Assembly (NCBI GenBank): GCA_902524955.1
Contig: CABZEY010000004.1
Span: forward strand, 22,214 to 86,213
Source of the DNA: an uncultured Pelagibacteraceae bacterium
GTDB taxonomy: Bacteria > Pseudomonadota > Alphaproteobacteria > Pelagibacterales > Pelagibacteraceae
Direction: 5' to 3'
Length of the DNA: 64,000 nt
Part shown: one piece after another, positions 56,782 through 64,000 of the stretch
Layout of the letters: each line of letters starts with the position of its first letter
Position numbering within the stretch: position 1 is the stretch's first letter
The notes under the pieces: model-generated
Database searches by the model: none
What the model saw: only the letters and a program-made list of their open reading frames with translations
Told to the model about the DNA's origin: nothing
Position numbers and translations under genes: made by a program

Positions 56782-57687
56782 ATGCATTTTATAAAAAAAG
56801 ATCCAATACAAAAAAAAGCTGAATTTGCAAAAAAATTAAAAAGTGGAAAGTTGTTGAGATTCCCAGGAGCATACAATCCTTTAGTTGCAAAATTAATTGA
56901 AAAAATTGGATATGATGGCATTTATGTTTCTGGTGGTGTCATGGCTAATGACTTGGGCTTTCCTGATATTGGTTTAACAACCTTAAATGATGTTGCTAAT
57001 CGTTCACATCAAATTGCTAGAGTTACAAATCTTCCAACTATTATTGATATTGATACTGGGTTTGGTGAAGCAATGAATGTATCAAGAACCATTCAAACAA
57101 TTGAAACCTTAGGAATTTCAGGTTGTCACATAGAAGATCAAAAAAATCCTAAAAGATGTGGTCATTTAGATAACAAAGAGCTTGTATCAACTCAAGAAAT
57201 GGTAAAAAAAATTAAAGCTGCTGTAGATGCTAGAGTTGATAAAAATTTTTTAATTATAGCGAGATCTGATGCAAACGCAGTTGAAGGATTGGATAAAACG
57301 CTAGAACGTTGCAAAGCATATGTTGATGCTGGTGCGGATATGATTTTTCCAGAAGCTATGAAAGATGAGAAAGAGTTTGAAAAAGTGAGGAGAGAAATAA
57401 AGTGTTACTTATTAGCAAATATGACCGAGTTTGGAAAATCTAAACTTTTAACAAAAGAGCAATTAGAAAATCTTGGGTATAATTTAGTTATTTATCCTGT
57501 TACTTCTCAAAGACTAGCAATGAAGAACGTAGAAGATGGTTTGAGCCAAATTTTTAAAGATGGTCACCAAAATAATGTAATTGATAATATGCAAACTAGA
57601 AAAAGACTTTATGAAATAGTTGACTACGAGGAATATGGTGAGTTTGACAAATCAATTTTTAATTTTTCTCAAAAAGGTCATGAATAA
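56782..57687 (+). CDS. prpB: Methylisocitrate lyase
   Basis: PrpB splits 2-methylisocitrate to pyruvate and succinate in the methylcitrate cycle for propionate. The 301-residue protein belongs to the isocitrate lyase/PEP mutase superfamily: LLRFPGAYNPLVAKLIE near 24, DIDTGFGEAMNVSRTIQ near 92, and the catalytic-Cys motif EDQKNPKRCGHLDNKEL near 119. Its one-base overlap with a PrpC-like citrate synthase strongly supports methylisocitrate rather than isocitrate as substrate. It follows gph after 30 bases. Confidence 0.92.
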   Translation: MHFIKKDPIQKKAEFAKKLKSGKLLRFPGAYNPLVAKLIEKIGYDGIYVSGGVMANDLGFPDIGLTTLNDVANRSHQIARVTNLPTIIDIDTGFGEAMNVSRTIQTIETLGISGCHIEDQKNPKRCGHLDNKELVSTQEMVKKIKAAVDARVDKNFLIIARSDANAVEGLDKTLERCKAYVDAGADMIFPEAMKDEKEFEKVRREIKCYLLANMTEFGKSKLLTKEQLENLGYNLVIYPVTSQRLAMKNVEDGLSQIFKDGHQNNVIDNMQTRKRLYEIVDYEEYGEFDKSIFNFSQKGHE

Positions 57688-58799
57688 TGAGCTCTGAAAT
57701 TAAGAAGGGTTTAATTGGAGTTATTTCAGATGAAACTAAGGTTTCAGAAGTAATGCCTGACATAAATTCTTTAACTTACAGAGGTTATACAGTTCAAGAT
57801 TTATGTGCAAAATGTAAATTTGAAGAAGTTGCTTATCTATTACTTAATGATGACTTGCCAAATAAAGAACAGCTTGAACAATTTGAAAAAGAGGAGAGAT
57901 TAAATAGACCGATATCAGATAGTTTAAAATCAATTATAAAAAATTATCCAAGAAACTCCCATCCAATGGATACAACTAGAACATCTGTAAGCCATATGGG
58001 TTTAGAAGACCCGGATGCAGCAGATAATTCAAAAGAAGCCAACATGAGAAAGGCAATGAGACTTCTAGCCAAAATTTCCACTGCAGTTGCGGCTGATTTC
58101 AGAATAAGAAAAGGAGAAAAAATTATAGATCCAGATCCAACGTTAGGTTTTTGTGAAAATTTTTTTAATATGTGTTTTGATAAAGTGCCAAGCAAAGAGG
58201 TTATAAAAGCTTTCGATGTTTCGATGACACTTTATGCTGAACATAGTTTTAACGCATCAACTTTTACATCAAGAGTTATTACAAGTAGTTTATCTGATAT
58301 GCACGGGGCAGTAACTGGTGCTATTGCTAGCTTAAAAGGACCATTGCATGGTGGAGCAAATGAGGCTGTTGCCCATATGTTGAATGAAGTTGGATCACCA
58401 GAAAAAGCTGAACAATTCATAATGAATAAAATAGAAAATAAAGAGTTAATAATGGGATTTGGACATCGTGTTTATAGAAATGGTGACTCTAGAGTTCCTA
58501 CAATGACTGAATATTATCATAAAACCGCTGAATTTTACCAAAATAAAAAACTTCCGGAAATTTCAAAAATTTTAGAAGAAACAATGTTGAGAGAAAAAAA
58601 TATAAAACCTAACTTAGATTTTCCAGCAGGCCCAACATACTATCTTATGGGTTTTGATATAGATTTCTTTACACCTATTTTTATTGTATCAAGAATTACT
58701 GGCTGGGCAGCTCATGTTATGGAACAGTTTGATTCTAACAAACTAATTAGACCACTTTCAAAATATACAGGTGCTCCACATAGACAAATTCAAAAATAA
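57687..58799 (+). CDS. prpC: 2-methylcitrate synthase (citrate synthase family)
   Basis: PrpC condenses propionyl-CoA with oxaloacetate. The 370-residue length is that of the short PrpC/citrate synthase type II group. Catalytic residues sit in AEHSFNASTFTSRVI near 191, LKGPLHGGANEAVAHML near 217 and MGFGHRVYRNGDSRVP near 256; the final helix has SKYTGAPHRQIQK. It starts on the last base of the prpB stop. No prpD or acnD is adjacent, so methylcitrate dehydration must be encoded elsewhere. A primary citrate synthase function is possible but less likely beside prpB. Confidence 0.88.
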   Translation: MSSEIKKGLIGVISDETKVSEVMPDINSLTYRGYTVQDLCAKCKFEEVAYLLLNDDLPNKEQLEQFEKEERLNRPISDSLKSIIKNYPRNSHPMDTTRTSVSHMGLEDPDAADNSKEANMRKAMRLLAKISTAVAADFRIRKGEKIIDPDPTLGFCENFFNMCFDKVPSKEVIKAFDVSMTLYAEHSFNASTFTSRVITSSLSDMHGAVTGAIASLKGPLHGGANEAVAHMLNEVGSPEKAEQFIMNKIENKELIMGFGHRVYRNGDSRVPTMTEYYHKTAEFYQNKKLPEISKILEETMLREKNIKPNLDFPAGPTYYLMGFDIDFFTPIFIVSRITGWAAHVMEQFDSNKLIRPLSKYTGAPHRQIQK

Positions 58800-58821
58800 G
58801 ATATTAGACATTATATTTTGC

Positions 58822-59709
58822 TTATCTTTTTTTATATATAGGTGAGATCTGTGAAAAAATTACTGCAAATATAATTAGAAATATACCAAATATCTTTATA
58901 TCATTTAAAAATTGGTCAAGAATGATCCATCCTGCAATAGCTGCAATAGCTCCTTCTAATGAAAAAATAATTGCAACCGGTGCTGGATTTAAATTTTGCT
59001 GACCAAATATTTGGAGTAAAAAAGCTAAACCGCTAGATAGAATGCCTACATACAAAATCTCTTTATATTCTAATAAAATATTAGAAAACGTCACCTCTTC
59101 AAAAATTGTTGCAGGTATAAAAGTCAATATAGATCCAATTAAACATTGTAATGCAGCAATAGTTATTGGAAAATTAAAAAGCCTTAATAATCTTGAAATA
59201 AAAACTATATGGAAAGACCAAAAAAGTGCATTAAATAAAGCGATACTGTCCCCTAACCTAACTATGACATTATCCAGTTCCGTTAAAAACAATCCTCCTA
59301 ATAAACAAATTAAAACTGATGGCCATACAGACCAATGGATATTTTTTGAAAAAAAGAAATATGAAACAAAAGGAACAAAAATAACATACAATACAGTAAA
59401 TACTGCAGTGTTAGCTACGTCGGTATAAAGTAATGCATATTGTTGAAGTGCATTACCGTATGCAACTAAAAATCCAATAAACAAAAGGTAATTTAATATT
59501 TTTTTAAAATCATAATTTTTTTGTTTAATTTTTTTTAAATCAATTAATATTAAAAAAGGTAGTAAAGTTAAAAAACCCAAAAACAATCTTGCAGATGTAA
59601 ATGTAAGTGGACCAATATAATCCATTCCCATATCTTGGGCAACAAAAGCAGTTCCCCAAATAAATGCAGTTATCAAAGCACAAGATAAAGAGAATAATTT
59701 TTTATTCAT
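58822..59709 (-). CDS. EamA/DMT-superfamily membrane transporter
   Basis: This 295-residue protein has about ten membrane helices in two EamA repeats. The first repeat contains LITAFIWGTAFVAQDMGMDY near 13 and the second ALFWSFHIVFISRLLRL near 160, with EGAIAAIAGWIILDQ near 253, the typical second-half EamA motif. The substrate is unknown; relatives export amino acids or metabolites. The ATG at 59709 comes directly after the T-run of a strong terminator downstream of nrdB, so it has no room for a leader or ribosome binding site outside that hairpin. Confidence 0.85.
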   Translation of the reverse strand: MNKKLFSLSCALITAFIWGTAFVAQDMGMDYIGPLTFTSARLFLGFLTLLPFLILIDLKKIKQKNYDFKKILNYLLFIGFLVAYGNALQQYALLYTDVANTAVFTVLYVIFVPFVSYFFFSKNIHWSVWPSVLICLLGGLFLTELDNVIVRLGDSIALFNALFWSFHIVFISRLLRLFNFPITIAALQCLIGSILTFIPATIFEEVTFSNILLEYKEILYVGILSSGLAFLLQIFGQQNLNPAPVAIIFSLEGAIAAIAGWIILDQFLNDIKIFGIFLIIFAVIFSQISPIYKKR

Positions 59710-59741
59710 AAAAAAAGGGCGGTAAAATATTACCGCCCTTT
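59710..59741 (-). terminator. Intrinsic terminator of nrdAB
   Basis: Read on the minus strand, AAAGGGCGGTAA and TTACCGCCCTTT form a perfect 12-base-pair stem (59741-59714) with a four-base loop, and the stem is followed by an uninterrupted run of seven Ts (59716-59710). This is a textbook Rho-independent terminator and one of the most GC-rich words in the window. It lies 17 bases after the nrdB stop and immediately before the ATG of the transporter gene. Confidence 0.92.
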
Positions 59742-59758
59742 AATAATTTAAATATTAA

Positions 59759-60787
59759 TTACTTTGTAAAGTCAAATGCTTCGACCCAAGAACCTTTAGT
59801 AGAAGCTTTAGAATACTCTGTTGCTCTGCCTTCAAAAAAGTTCATGTGTTCAACACCATTTAACATGGTATCAATCCACTCAAGAGGATTTTCCTTAACA
59901 TCATAAATTTCATCCATCTTAAGTTGTAGTAATCTTCTATTTGCGATCCAACGAATATAATCTTTGATCTGTTGAGCAGTTAATCCTTCGATTGGACCCA
60001 TTTCAAAAGCTAAGTCAATAAAAGCATCTTCATGCTCGACAATTGTTCTACATGCATCTGTAATTTCTTTTTTTAATGATGCATCTAACAAACCAGGATT
60101 CTCAGCACAGAAAGTATTAAAGATTTTAATCATTGAATTACAATGTAAAGTCTCATCTCTTACTGACCAAGTCACAACCTGGCCCATGCCTTTCATCTTA
60201 TTAAACCTCGGAAAGTTAAGCAAAATTGCAAAGCTTGCAAATAATTGTAATCCTTCTGTAAATGCAGAAAAAACTGCAACTGTTTTTGCAATCTCTCTTT
60301 TGTTATTAACATTAAAGTTTTGCATATAATCATACTTATCTTTCATTTCTTTATACTTTAAAAATGCTGAATACTCTGACTCTGGCATTCCTATTGTATC
60401 AAGCAAATGAGAATAAGCTGCGACGTGAATTGTTTCCATTGATGCAAAAGCAGTCATCATCATTAAAACTTCTGTAGGTTTAAATACAGTTGTGTAATGT
60501 CTTAAATAACAATTATTAACTTCGACGTCTGCTTGGGTAAAAAATCTAAAAATTTGAGTTAAAAGATTTTTTTCATGAGCTGTTAAATTTTTTTGCCAAT
60601 CTCTAACATCTTCGGCAAGAGGTATTTCCTCCGGCAACCAGTGAATCCTTTGTTGAGTTAGCCAGGCATCATAACACCATGGATACCTGAATGGTTTGTA
60701 AACCGCTTTTTCCTTTAATAGTCCCTCGTTATCACAATAACCATCATAATAACCGGACTTCTCTTCTATTTTCGGCGCTACTGACAT
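59759..60787 (-). CDS. nrdB: Ribonucleoside-diphosphate reductase beta subunit (class I)
   Basis: NrdB houses the diiron-tyrosyl cofactor of class I ribonucleotide reductase. The protein has about 342 residues from the ATG at 60787 (an in-frame GTG lies three codons upstream). Metal ligands are seen in FFTQADVEVNN near 83, SMETIHVAAYSHL near 114 (Glu-x-x-His, and the radical Tyr four residues after His), FTEGLQLFASFAIL near 180 and VRDETLHCNSMIKIF near 208. The first ten bases overlap the end of nrdA. Confidence 0.95.
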   Translation of the reverse strand: MSVAPKIEEKSGYYDGYCDNEGLLKEKAVYKPFRYPWCYDAWLTQQRIHWLPEEIPLAEDVRDWQKNLTAHEKNLLTQIFRFFTQADVEVNNCYLRHYTTVFKPTEVLMMMTAFASMETIHVAAYSHLLDTIGMPESEYSAFLKYKEMKDKYDYMQNFNVNNKREIAKTVAVFSAFTEGLQLFASFAILLNFPRFNKMKGMGQVVTWSVRDETLHCNSMIKIFNTFCAENPGLLDASLKKEITDACRTIVEHEDAFIDLAFEMGPIEGLTAQQIKDYIRWIANRRLLQLKMDEIYDVKENPLEWIDTMLNGVEHMNFFEGRATEYSKASTKGSWVEAFDFTK

Positions 60788-62718
60788 GATAAACACTCCT
60801 CATAATCTGTTGTTTGTTGTTTTTCTTGGTTTTTTTGCTTTTTAGTTTTAGCAAAACTATTATTCACGACTTCGGCACGCTGGATCGATTTTGATCTACA
60901 GTAATAAAGGCTTTTTAAACCTTTTTTCCATGCTTGATAATGAATCTGGTGTAATTCTTTTTTATGTATATCTGCTGGTATGAAAACATTTAATGATTGT
61001 GCTTGAGAGATATATGGAGTTCTGTCTGCTGAATGATCTATTAACCATCTTTGATCAATTTCAAATGCAGTTTTAAAAACATCTTTTTCATCTTGAGATA
61101 AAAAGTCTAAATGATCAACAGAACCTTGGTTTGTAGTAATTGATGACCAAATTTCATTTGTATCTTGATTATATTTTTGTAAAATTTTTCTAAGATATTT
61201 ATTTCTTACATTAAAAGAGCCTGAAAGAGTTTTGTGTGTGTAACTGTTTGCTGCGATTGGTTCAATTCCAGGTGATGCTCCTCCACAAATAATCGAGATA
61301 GATGCCGTTGGAGCTATTGCTGTTTTATTTGAAAATCTTTCGTTAATTCCATATTCGGCTGCATCTGGACATGGGCCTCTTTCTTCTGCTAGTTTTTTAG
61401 AAGCGTCATTAACTTCTTTATCTATTAATTGAAACATTTTTTTATTCCAAACTTTAGCCATGACGGATTCGATTGGTATCATATTTTTTTGCATGAAAGA
61501 GTGGAAGCCCATAACCCCAAGCCCCACACTTCTTTCTCTCATTGCTGAATATTTTGCATCATCGAAAGACTCTGGTGCCCTGTTAATAAAATCCGTAAGA
61601 ACATTATCTAAAAATCTCATAATGTCTTCTATGAAACCTGGCTCATCTTTCCACTCATCATAATTTTCTAAATTTAAAGATGACAAGCAACATACTGCGG
61701 TTCTATCTTTTCCGTACTTATCAATTCCTGTTGGCAATGTTATTTCACTACATAAGTTTGAAGTTTTAACTGTTAGACCCGCTAGTTTGTGATGCTGAGG
61801 TATCATTCTATTTACTGTATCAATAAAAACAATATACGGCTCGCCTGTTTCAACTCTAGCAGTTAATAATCTAATCCATAAATTTCTTGCTTTAATAGTT
61901 GATTGAATAGTTCCATCATAAGGACTTTTTAATGCCCAATCATCATCTGTTTCTACTGCTCTCATAAAAGCATCTGTAACAAGAACGCCATGATGTAAAT
62001 TTAAAGCCCTTCTATTTGGATCACCGCCTGTCGGCCTTCTCATTTCAATAAATTCCTCAATCTCAGGATGATCAATTGGAAGATAGCAAGCTGCAGAACC
62101 TCGTCTTAAAGAACCTTGGCTTATAGCTAAAGTTAACGAGTCCATAACTTTAATGAATGGAATAATTCCAGAAGTTTTACCAACGCGACCAACTTTTTCA
62201 CCAATTGATCTTAGGTTACCCCAGTAACTTCCAATACCACCACCTTTAGCTGCCAACCAAACATTTTCGCTCCAAAGATTTACAATTCCATCAAGAGAGT
62301 CACTTGCTTCATTCAAAAAACATGAAATTGGCAAACCCCTTGTTGTACCTGCATTTGATAAAACTGGTGTCGCAGGCATAAACCAAAGCTTAGAAATATA
62401 ATTATATAATCTTTGAGCATGAAGATTGTCATCAGCGTAAGTCGCAGCGACTCTTGCGAATAAATCCTGATACGATTCATTTTCACTTAAATATCTATCA
62501 GTTAAAGTTGCCTTACCAAAATCTGTTAGATTTGAGTCTTTGGATCTATCAATTTTAATTGTAATTCCTTTTTCATTTTGAAATAATTCTGTTTCATTAG
62601 ATAAACTAAATAAATCTGGTCTTTTTAAATCAGCATTAATACTGCTTGATTTTTCAAAAAATTTATCTTTGTTTTCTTCCAAAGCAGTTTTTATTGCCAG
62701 AGCTATATTTTCTTGCAT
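60778..62718 (-). CDS. nrdA: Ribonucleoside-diphosphate reductase alpha subunit (class I)
   Basis: NrdA reduces ribonucleotides to deoxyribonucleotides. The 646-residue protein has FMPATPVLSNAGTTRGLPIS near 113 followed by the first active-site Cys, the central NLCSEITLPTG near 330 and AVCCLSSLNL near 350, the GSLRRGSAACYLP loop near 200, and the C-terminal relay pair ECLSCQ. It lacks the N-terminal ATP-cone that gives overall dATP feedback in E. coli NrdA, which accounts for much of its shorter length. It is divergent from the phosphomannomutase gene and preceded by NrdR-like boxes. Confidence 0.95.
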   Translation of the reverse strand: MQENIALAIKTALEENKDKFFEKSSSINADLKRPDLFSLSNETELFQNEKGITIKIDRSKDSNLTDFGKATLTDRYLSENESYQDLFARVAATYADDNLHAQRLYNYISKLWFMPATPVLSNAGTTRGLPISCFLNEASDSLDGIVNLWSENVWLAAKGGGIGSYWGNLRSIGEKVGRVGKTSGIIPFIKVMDSLTLAISQGSLRRGSAACYLPIDHPEIEEFIEMRRPTGGDPNRRALNLHHGVLVTDAFMRAVETDDDWALKSPYDGTIQSTIKARNLWIRLLTARVETGEPYIVFIDTVNRMIPQHHKLAGLTVKTSNLCSEITLPTGIDKYGKDRTAVCCLSSLNLENYDEWKDEPGFIEDIMRFLDNVLTDFINRAPESFDDAKYSAMRERSVGLGVMGFHSFMQKNMIPIESVMAKVWNKKMFQLIDKEVNDASKKLAEERGPCPDAAEYGINERFSNKTAIAPTASISIICGGASPGIEPIAANSYTHKTLSGSFNVRNKYLRKILQKYNQDTNEIWSSITTNQGSVDHLDFLSQDEKDVFKTAFEIDQRWLIDHSADRTPYISQAQSLNVFIPADIHKKELHQIHYQAWKKGLKSLYYCRSKSIQRAEVVNNSFAKTKKQKNQEKQQTTDYEECLSCQ

Positions 62719-62749
62719 TTTCGCCTTTTTTTACGTTTTTTAGTAAAAA

Positions 62750-62796
62750 CAACTATATGTTGTGTTTAAATAGTTTGAGTATACTAATTATGCAAC
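62750..62796. promoter_or_regulatory. NrdR-type operator: one strong box and one degenerate box
   Basis: The 16-mer at 62750-62765, CAACTATATGTTGTGT, fits the NrdR box pattern acaCwAtATaTwGtgt at all but three positions. Thirty-one bases away (62781-62796) is ATACTAATTATGCAAC, a much weaker match with correct helical phasing for tandem boxes. NrdR represses ribonucleotide reductase genes in many bacteria, and nrdA starts about 30 bases away on the minus strand. nrdR itself is not in the window. Confidence 0.55.
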
Positions 62797-62802
62797 TCAA
62801 AC
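62773..62802. repeat. Inverted repeat between nrdA and phosphomannomutase gene
   Basis: GTTTGAGT (62773-62780) and ACTCAAAC (62795-62802) form a perfect eight-base inverted repeat with a 14-base spacer. It overlaps the weak second NrdR-like box and the probable nrdA promoter area (TATACT on the minus strand at 62783-62778). It could be an operator or part of a small hairpin; no specific regulator is recognised. Confidence 0.45.
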
Positions 62803-62830
62803 AAGAGAACATAATATGAACTTAAAAAAA

Positions 62831-62897
62831 AATCAATAATAAAAATTAGGCCTGTTAATTATTACCTTTAAAATGATCACCTAATTTATTATTGATT
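62831..62897 (+). promoter_or_regulatory. Long hairpin ending four bases before the phosphomannomutase start
   Basis: Bases 62831-62850 (AATCAATAATAAAAATTAGG) pair with 62880-62897 (CCTAATTTATTATTGATT) over 18 base pairs with a single two-base bulge; the loop is 29 bases. The right arm ends at 62897 and the ATG is at 62902, so in mRNA the fold would cover the place of a ribosome binding site. It matches no riboswitch I recognise. It could be a translational control element, a thermosensor-like helix or an AT-rich coincidence, though the length argues against chance. Confidence 0.5.
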
Positions 62898-62901
62898 TCT
62901 A

Positions 62902-64000
62902 ATGCCTGATATTTCTGTCCACATTAACCACAATGGCTTTAGAGAATATGATGCAAGATGGTTATACCCAAAAGACATAAATTTAGCTGGCATTAAAGAT
63001 TTAGGTCACGGTCTAGGCTCTCAAATTATAAAAGAGACAAAAAAACAAAATCCAAGAGTTATAGTTGGTTATGATTATAGATCATATAGTGAGGAAATAA
63101 AAAATTCTTTAACTGATGGTTTGATTTCTGCAGGGTGTTATGTTGAAGATCTTGGTTTATCATTATCGCCGATGGCATATTTTGCACAATTTGAATTAAA
63201 TGCTGATGGTGTAGCCATGGTCACAGCAAGTCATAATGAAAATGGATGGACTGGAGTTAAAATGGGAATCAAAAAAGGTTTAACTCATGCTCCAGAGGAA
63301 ATGGCAGAACTAAAAAAAATTGTATTAAATAAGCAGTTTATTAATGGACAAGGAAAGTTAAAAAAAATAGAAAATTTTATTAAAAAATATAAACAAAACC
63401 TTATTGAAAATAATAAAATTAAAAAAAAAATTAAAACTGTTGTTGCTTGTGGTAATGGTACAGCTGGTATTTTTGCTCCAGATATTTTAAGAGGAATTGG
63501 TTGTGATGTTATCGAAATGGACTGTAATCTTGATTTTAATTTTCCTAAATACAATCCTAATCCTGAAGATTTAAAAATGCTTCATGCAATAGCAGAAAAG
63601 GTGAAAGATAATAAAGCAGATATAGGTTTTGGATTTGATGGAGATGGTGATCGAGTTGGTGTGATTGATAACAACGGACAAGAAATTTTTTCTGACAAAA
63701 TAGGATTACTAATCGCTAGGAACTTAGCGCCCCAATATCCTAATTCAAAATTTGTTATTGATGTAAAATCAACAGGATTATTTTCACAAGATAAAATATT
63801 AAAAGATAACAATTGTGAAACTATATTATGGAAGACGGGTCATTCACATATTAAAAGAAAAGTTAATAAAGAAAAAGCATTAGCAGGTTTTGAAAAAAGT
63901 GGGCATTTCTTTTTTAATCAACCTTTGGGACTAGGATATGATGATGGAATAAATTCTGCAATTCAAGTTTGCCATTTATTGAGCAATAAAAATAAGAAAA
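62902..64000 (+). CDS. manB: Phosphomannomutase/phosphoglucomutase (partial, C-terminus beyond window)
   Basis: This hexose-phosphate mutase interconverts mannose or glucose 1- and 6-phosphates for surface polysaccharide and nucleotide-sugar supply. I translated 366 codons from the ATG at 62902 with no stop: NHNGFREYDARWLYP near 10, GYDYRS near 55, the phosphoserine loop VTASHNENGWTGVKMG near 110, the metal site GFGFDGDGDRVGVIDNN near 245 and the sugar-binding FEKSGHFFFN near 330. This is the AlgC/ManB type, but substrate choice cannot be fixed. The C-terminal domain lies outside the window. It is divergent from nrdA. Confidence 0.9.
   Translation, partial: MPDISVHINHNGFREYDARWLYPKDINLAGIKDLGHGLGSQIIKETKKQNPRVIVGYDYRSYSEEIKNSLTDGLISAGCYVEDLGLSLSPMAYFAQFELNADGVAMVTASHNENGWTGVKMGIKKGLTHAPEEMAELKKIVLNKQFINGQGKLKKIENFIKKYKQNLIENNKIKKKIKTVVACGNGTAGIFAPDILRGIGCDVIEMDCNLDFNFPKYNPNPEDLKMLHAIAEKVKDNKADIGFGFDGDGDRVGVIDNNGQEIFSDKIGLLIARNLAPQYPNSKFVIDVKSTGLFSQDKILKDNNCETILWKTGHSHIKRKVNKEKALAGFEKSGHFFFNQPLGLGYDDGINSAIQVCHLLSNKNKK

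Noticed and set aside
59042..59428. 128-codon plus-strand open frame opposite the EamA transporter
   Set aside because: It is antisense to a well-supported membrane protein and shows no recognisable motif; long antisense frames are common in this AT-rich sequence.
62816..62839. Tiny open frame (MNLKKNQ) upstream of the phosphomannomutase gene, a possible leader peptide
   Set aside because: It is seven codons long, has no ribosome binding site, no run of regulatory codons and ends inside the left arm of the hairpin; it is easily explained by chance.
1..64000. CRISPR arrays, insertion sequences, prophage, toxin-antitoxin pairs or a replication origin
   Set aside because: No regularly spaced repeats, transposase, integrase, phage genes or DnaA-box clusters were seen. 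The many A/T homopolymer runs reflect base composition.
1..64000. Glycine, SAM-V or other known SAR11 riboswitches
   Set aside because: No metabolic gene of the kind they control is preceded by a suitable untranslated region here, and most genes start within a few bases of the previous one.

Overview
The window looks like a piece of a SAR11-type (Pelagibacterales) alphaproteobacterial chromosome. It is strongly AT-rich, coding density is extreme (start/stop overlaps of 1-17 bases are common and no gap between genes exceeds about 190 bases), and the gene orders are alphaproteobacterial: nuoA-N followed by birA-coaX-rnj-DUF1467-proS-lolC-lolD-dnaE; purB-C-S-Q-L-bolA-grxD; and cimA-cysS. The organism assignment is inference from composition and gene order. 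No insertion sequence, prophage, CRISPR array or rRNA was seen. One tRNA gene is present.

Layout. 1-10438 (minus): an envelope and translation block, transcribed rpsB-tsf-frr-uppS-cdsA-dxr-bamA-lpxD-fabZ-lpxA-lpxI-lpxB; lpxB is cut by the window edge. A promoter and a structured leader precede rpsB. 10567-34202 (minus): the complete 14-gene complex I operon (nuoA to nuoN), running on into birA, coaX, rnj, a DUF1467 gene, proS, lolC, lolD and dnaE. 34261-37258 (minus): tRNA-Leu(UAA), a rhodanese-domain gene, lnt and a divergent gpsA-like gene. 37335-39128 (plus): a TPR protein with a C-terminal glycosyltransferase-like half, the least housekeeping-like gene here. 39120-39848 (minus): a CinA/MoaB-type domain gene. 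39849-47054 (plus): sfsA, map, the purine genes purB, purC, purS, purQ, purL, then bolA and a monothiol glutaredoxin. 47055-55997 (minus): glmU-glmS-aroG-nadE-cysS-cimA-rpsD. 56062-58799 (plus): gph, prpB, prpC. 58822-62718 (minus): nrdA-nrdB, a strong terminator, and an EamA-type transporter. 62902 to the end (plus): a phosphomannomutase/phosphoglucomutase cut by the window edge.

How the genes fit together. The left block supplies outer-membrane assembly (BamA), lipid A synthesis up to the disaccharide (LpxA, LpxD, LpxI, LpxB), undecaprenyl diphosphate and its isoprenoid precursor (Dxr, UppS) and CDP-diacylglycerol (CdsA). LolCD, Lnt and GlmSU add lipoprotein handling and UDP-GlcNAc supply. 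Complex I provides respiration; the pur, nrd, nadE and coaX genes feed nucleotide and cofactor pools.

No clearly new multi-gene system was found. The most interesting leads are the rpsB leader with a possible pseudoknot, a long hairpin that abuts the start codon of the phosphomannomutase gene, NrdR-type boxes upstream of nrdA, the orphan TPR/glycosyltransferase next to tRNA-Leu, a divergent GpsA paralogue, a minimal biotin ligase with an altered active-site motif, and the absence of pyrH and rseP from clusters where they usually sit.
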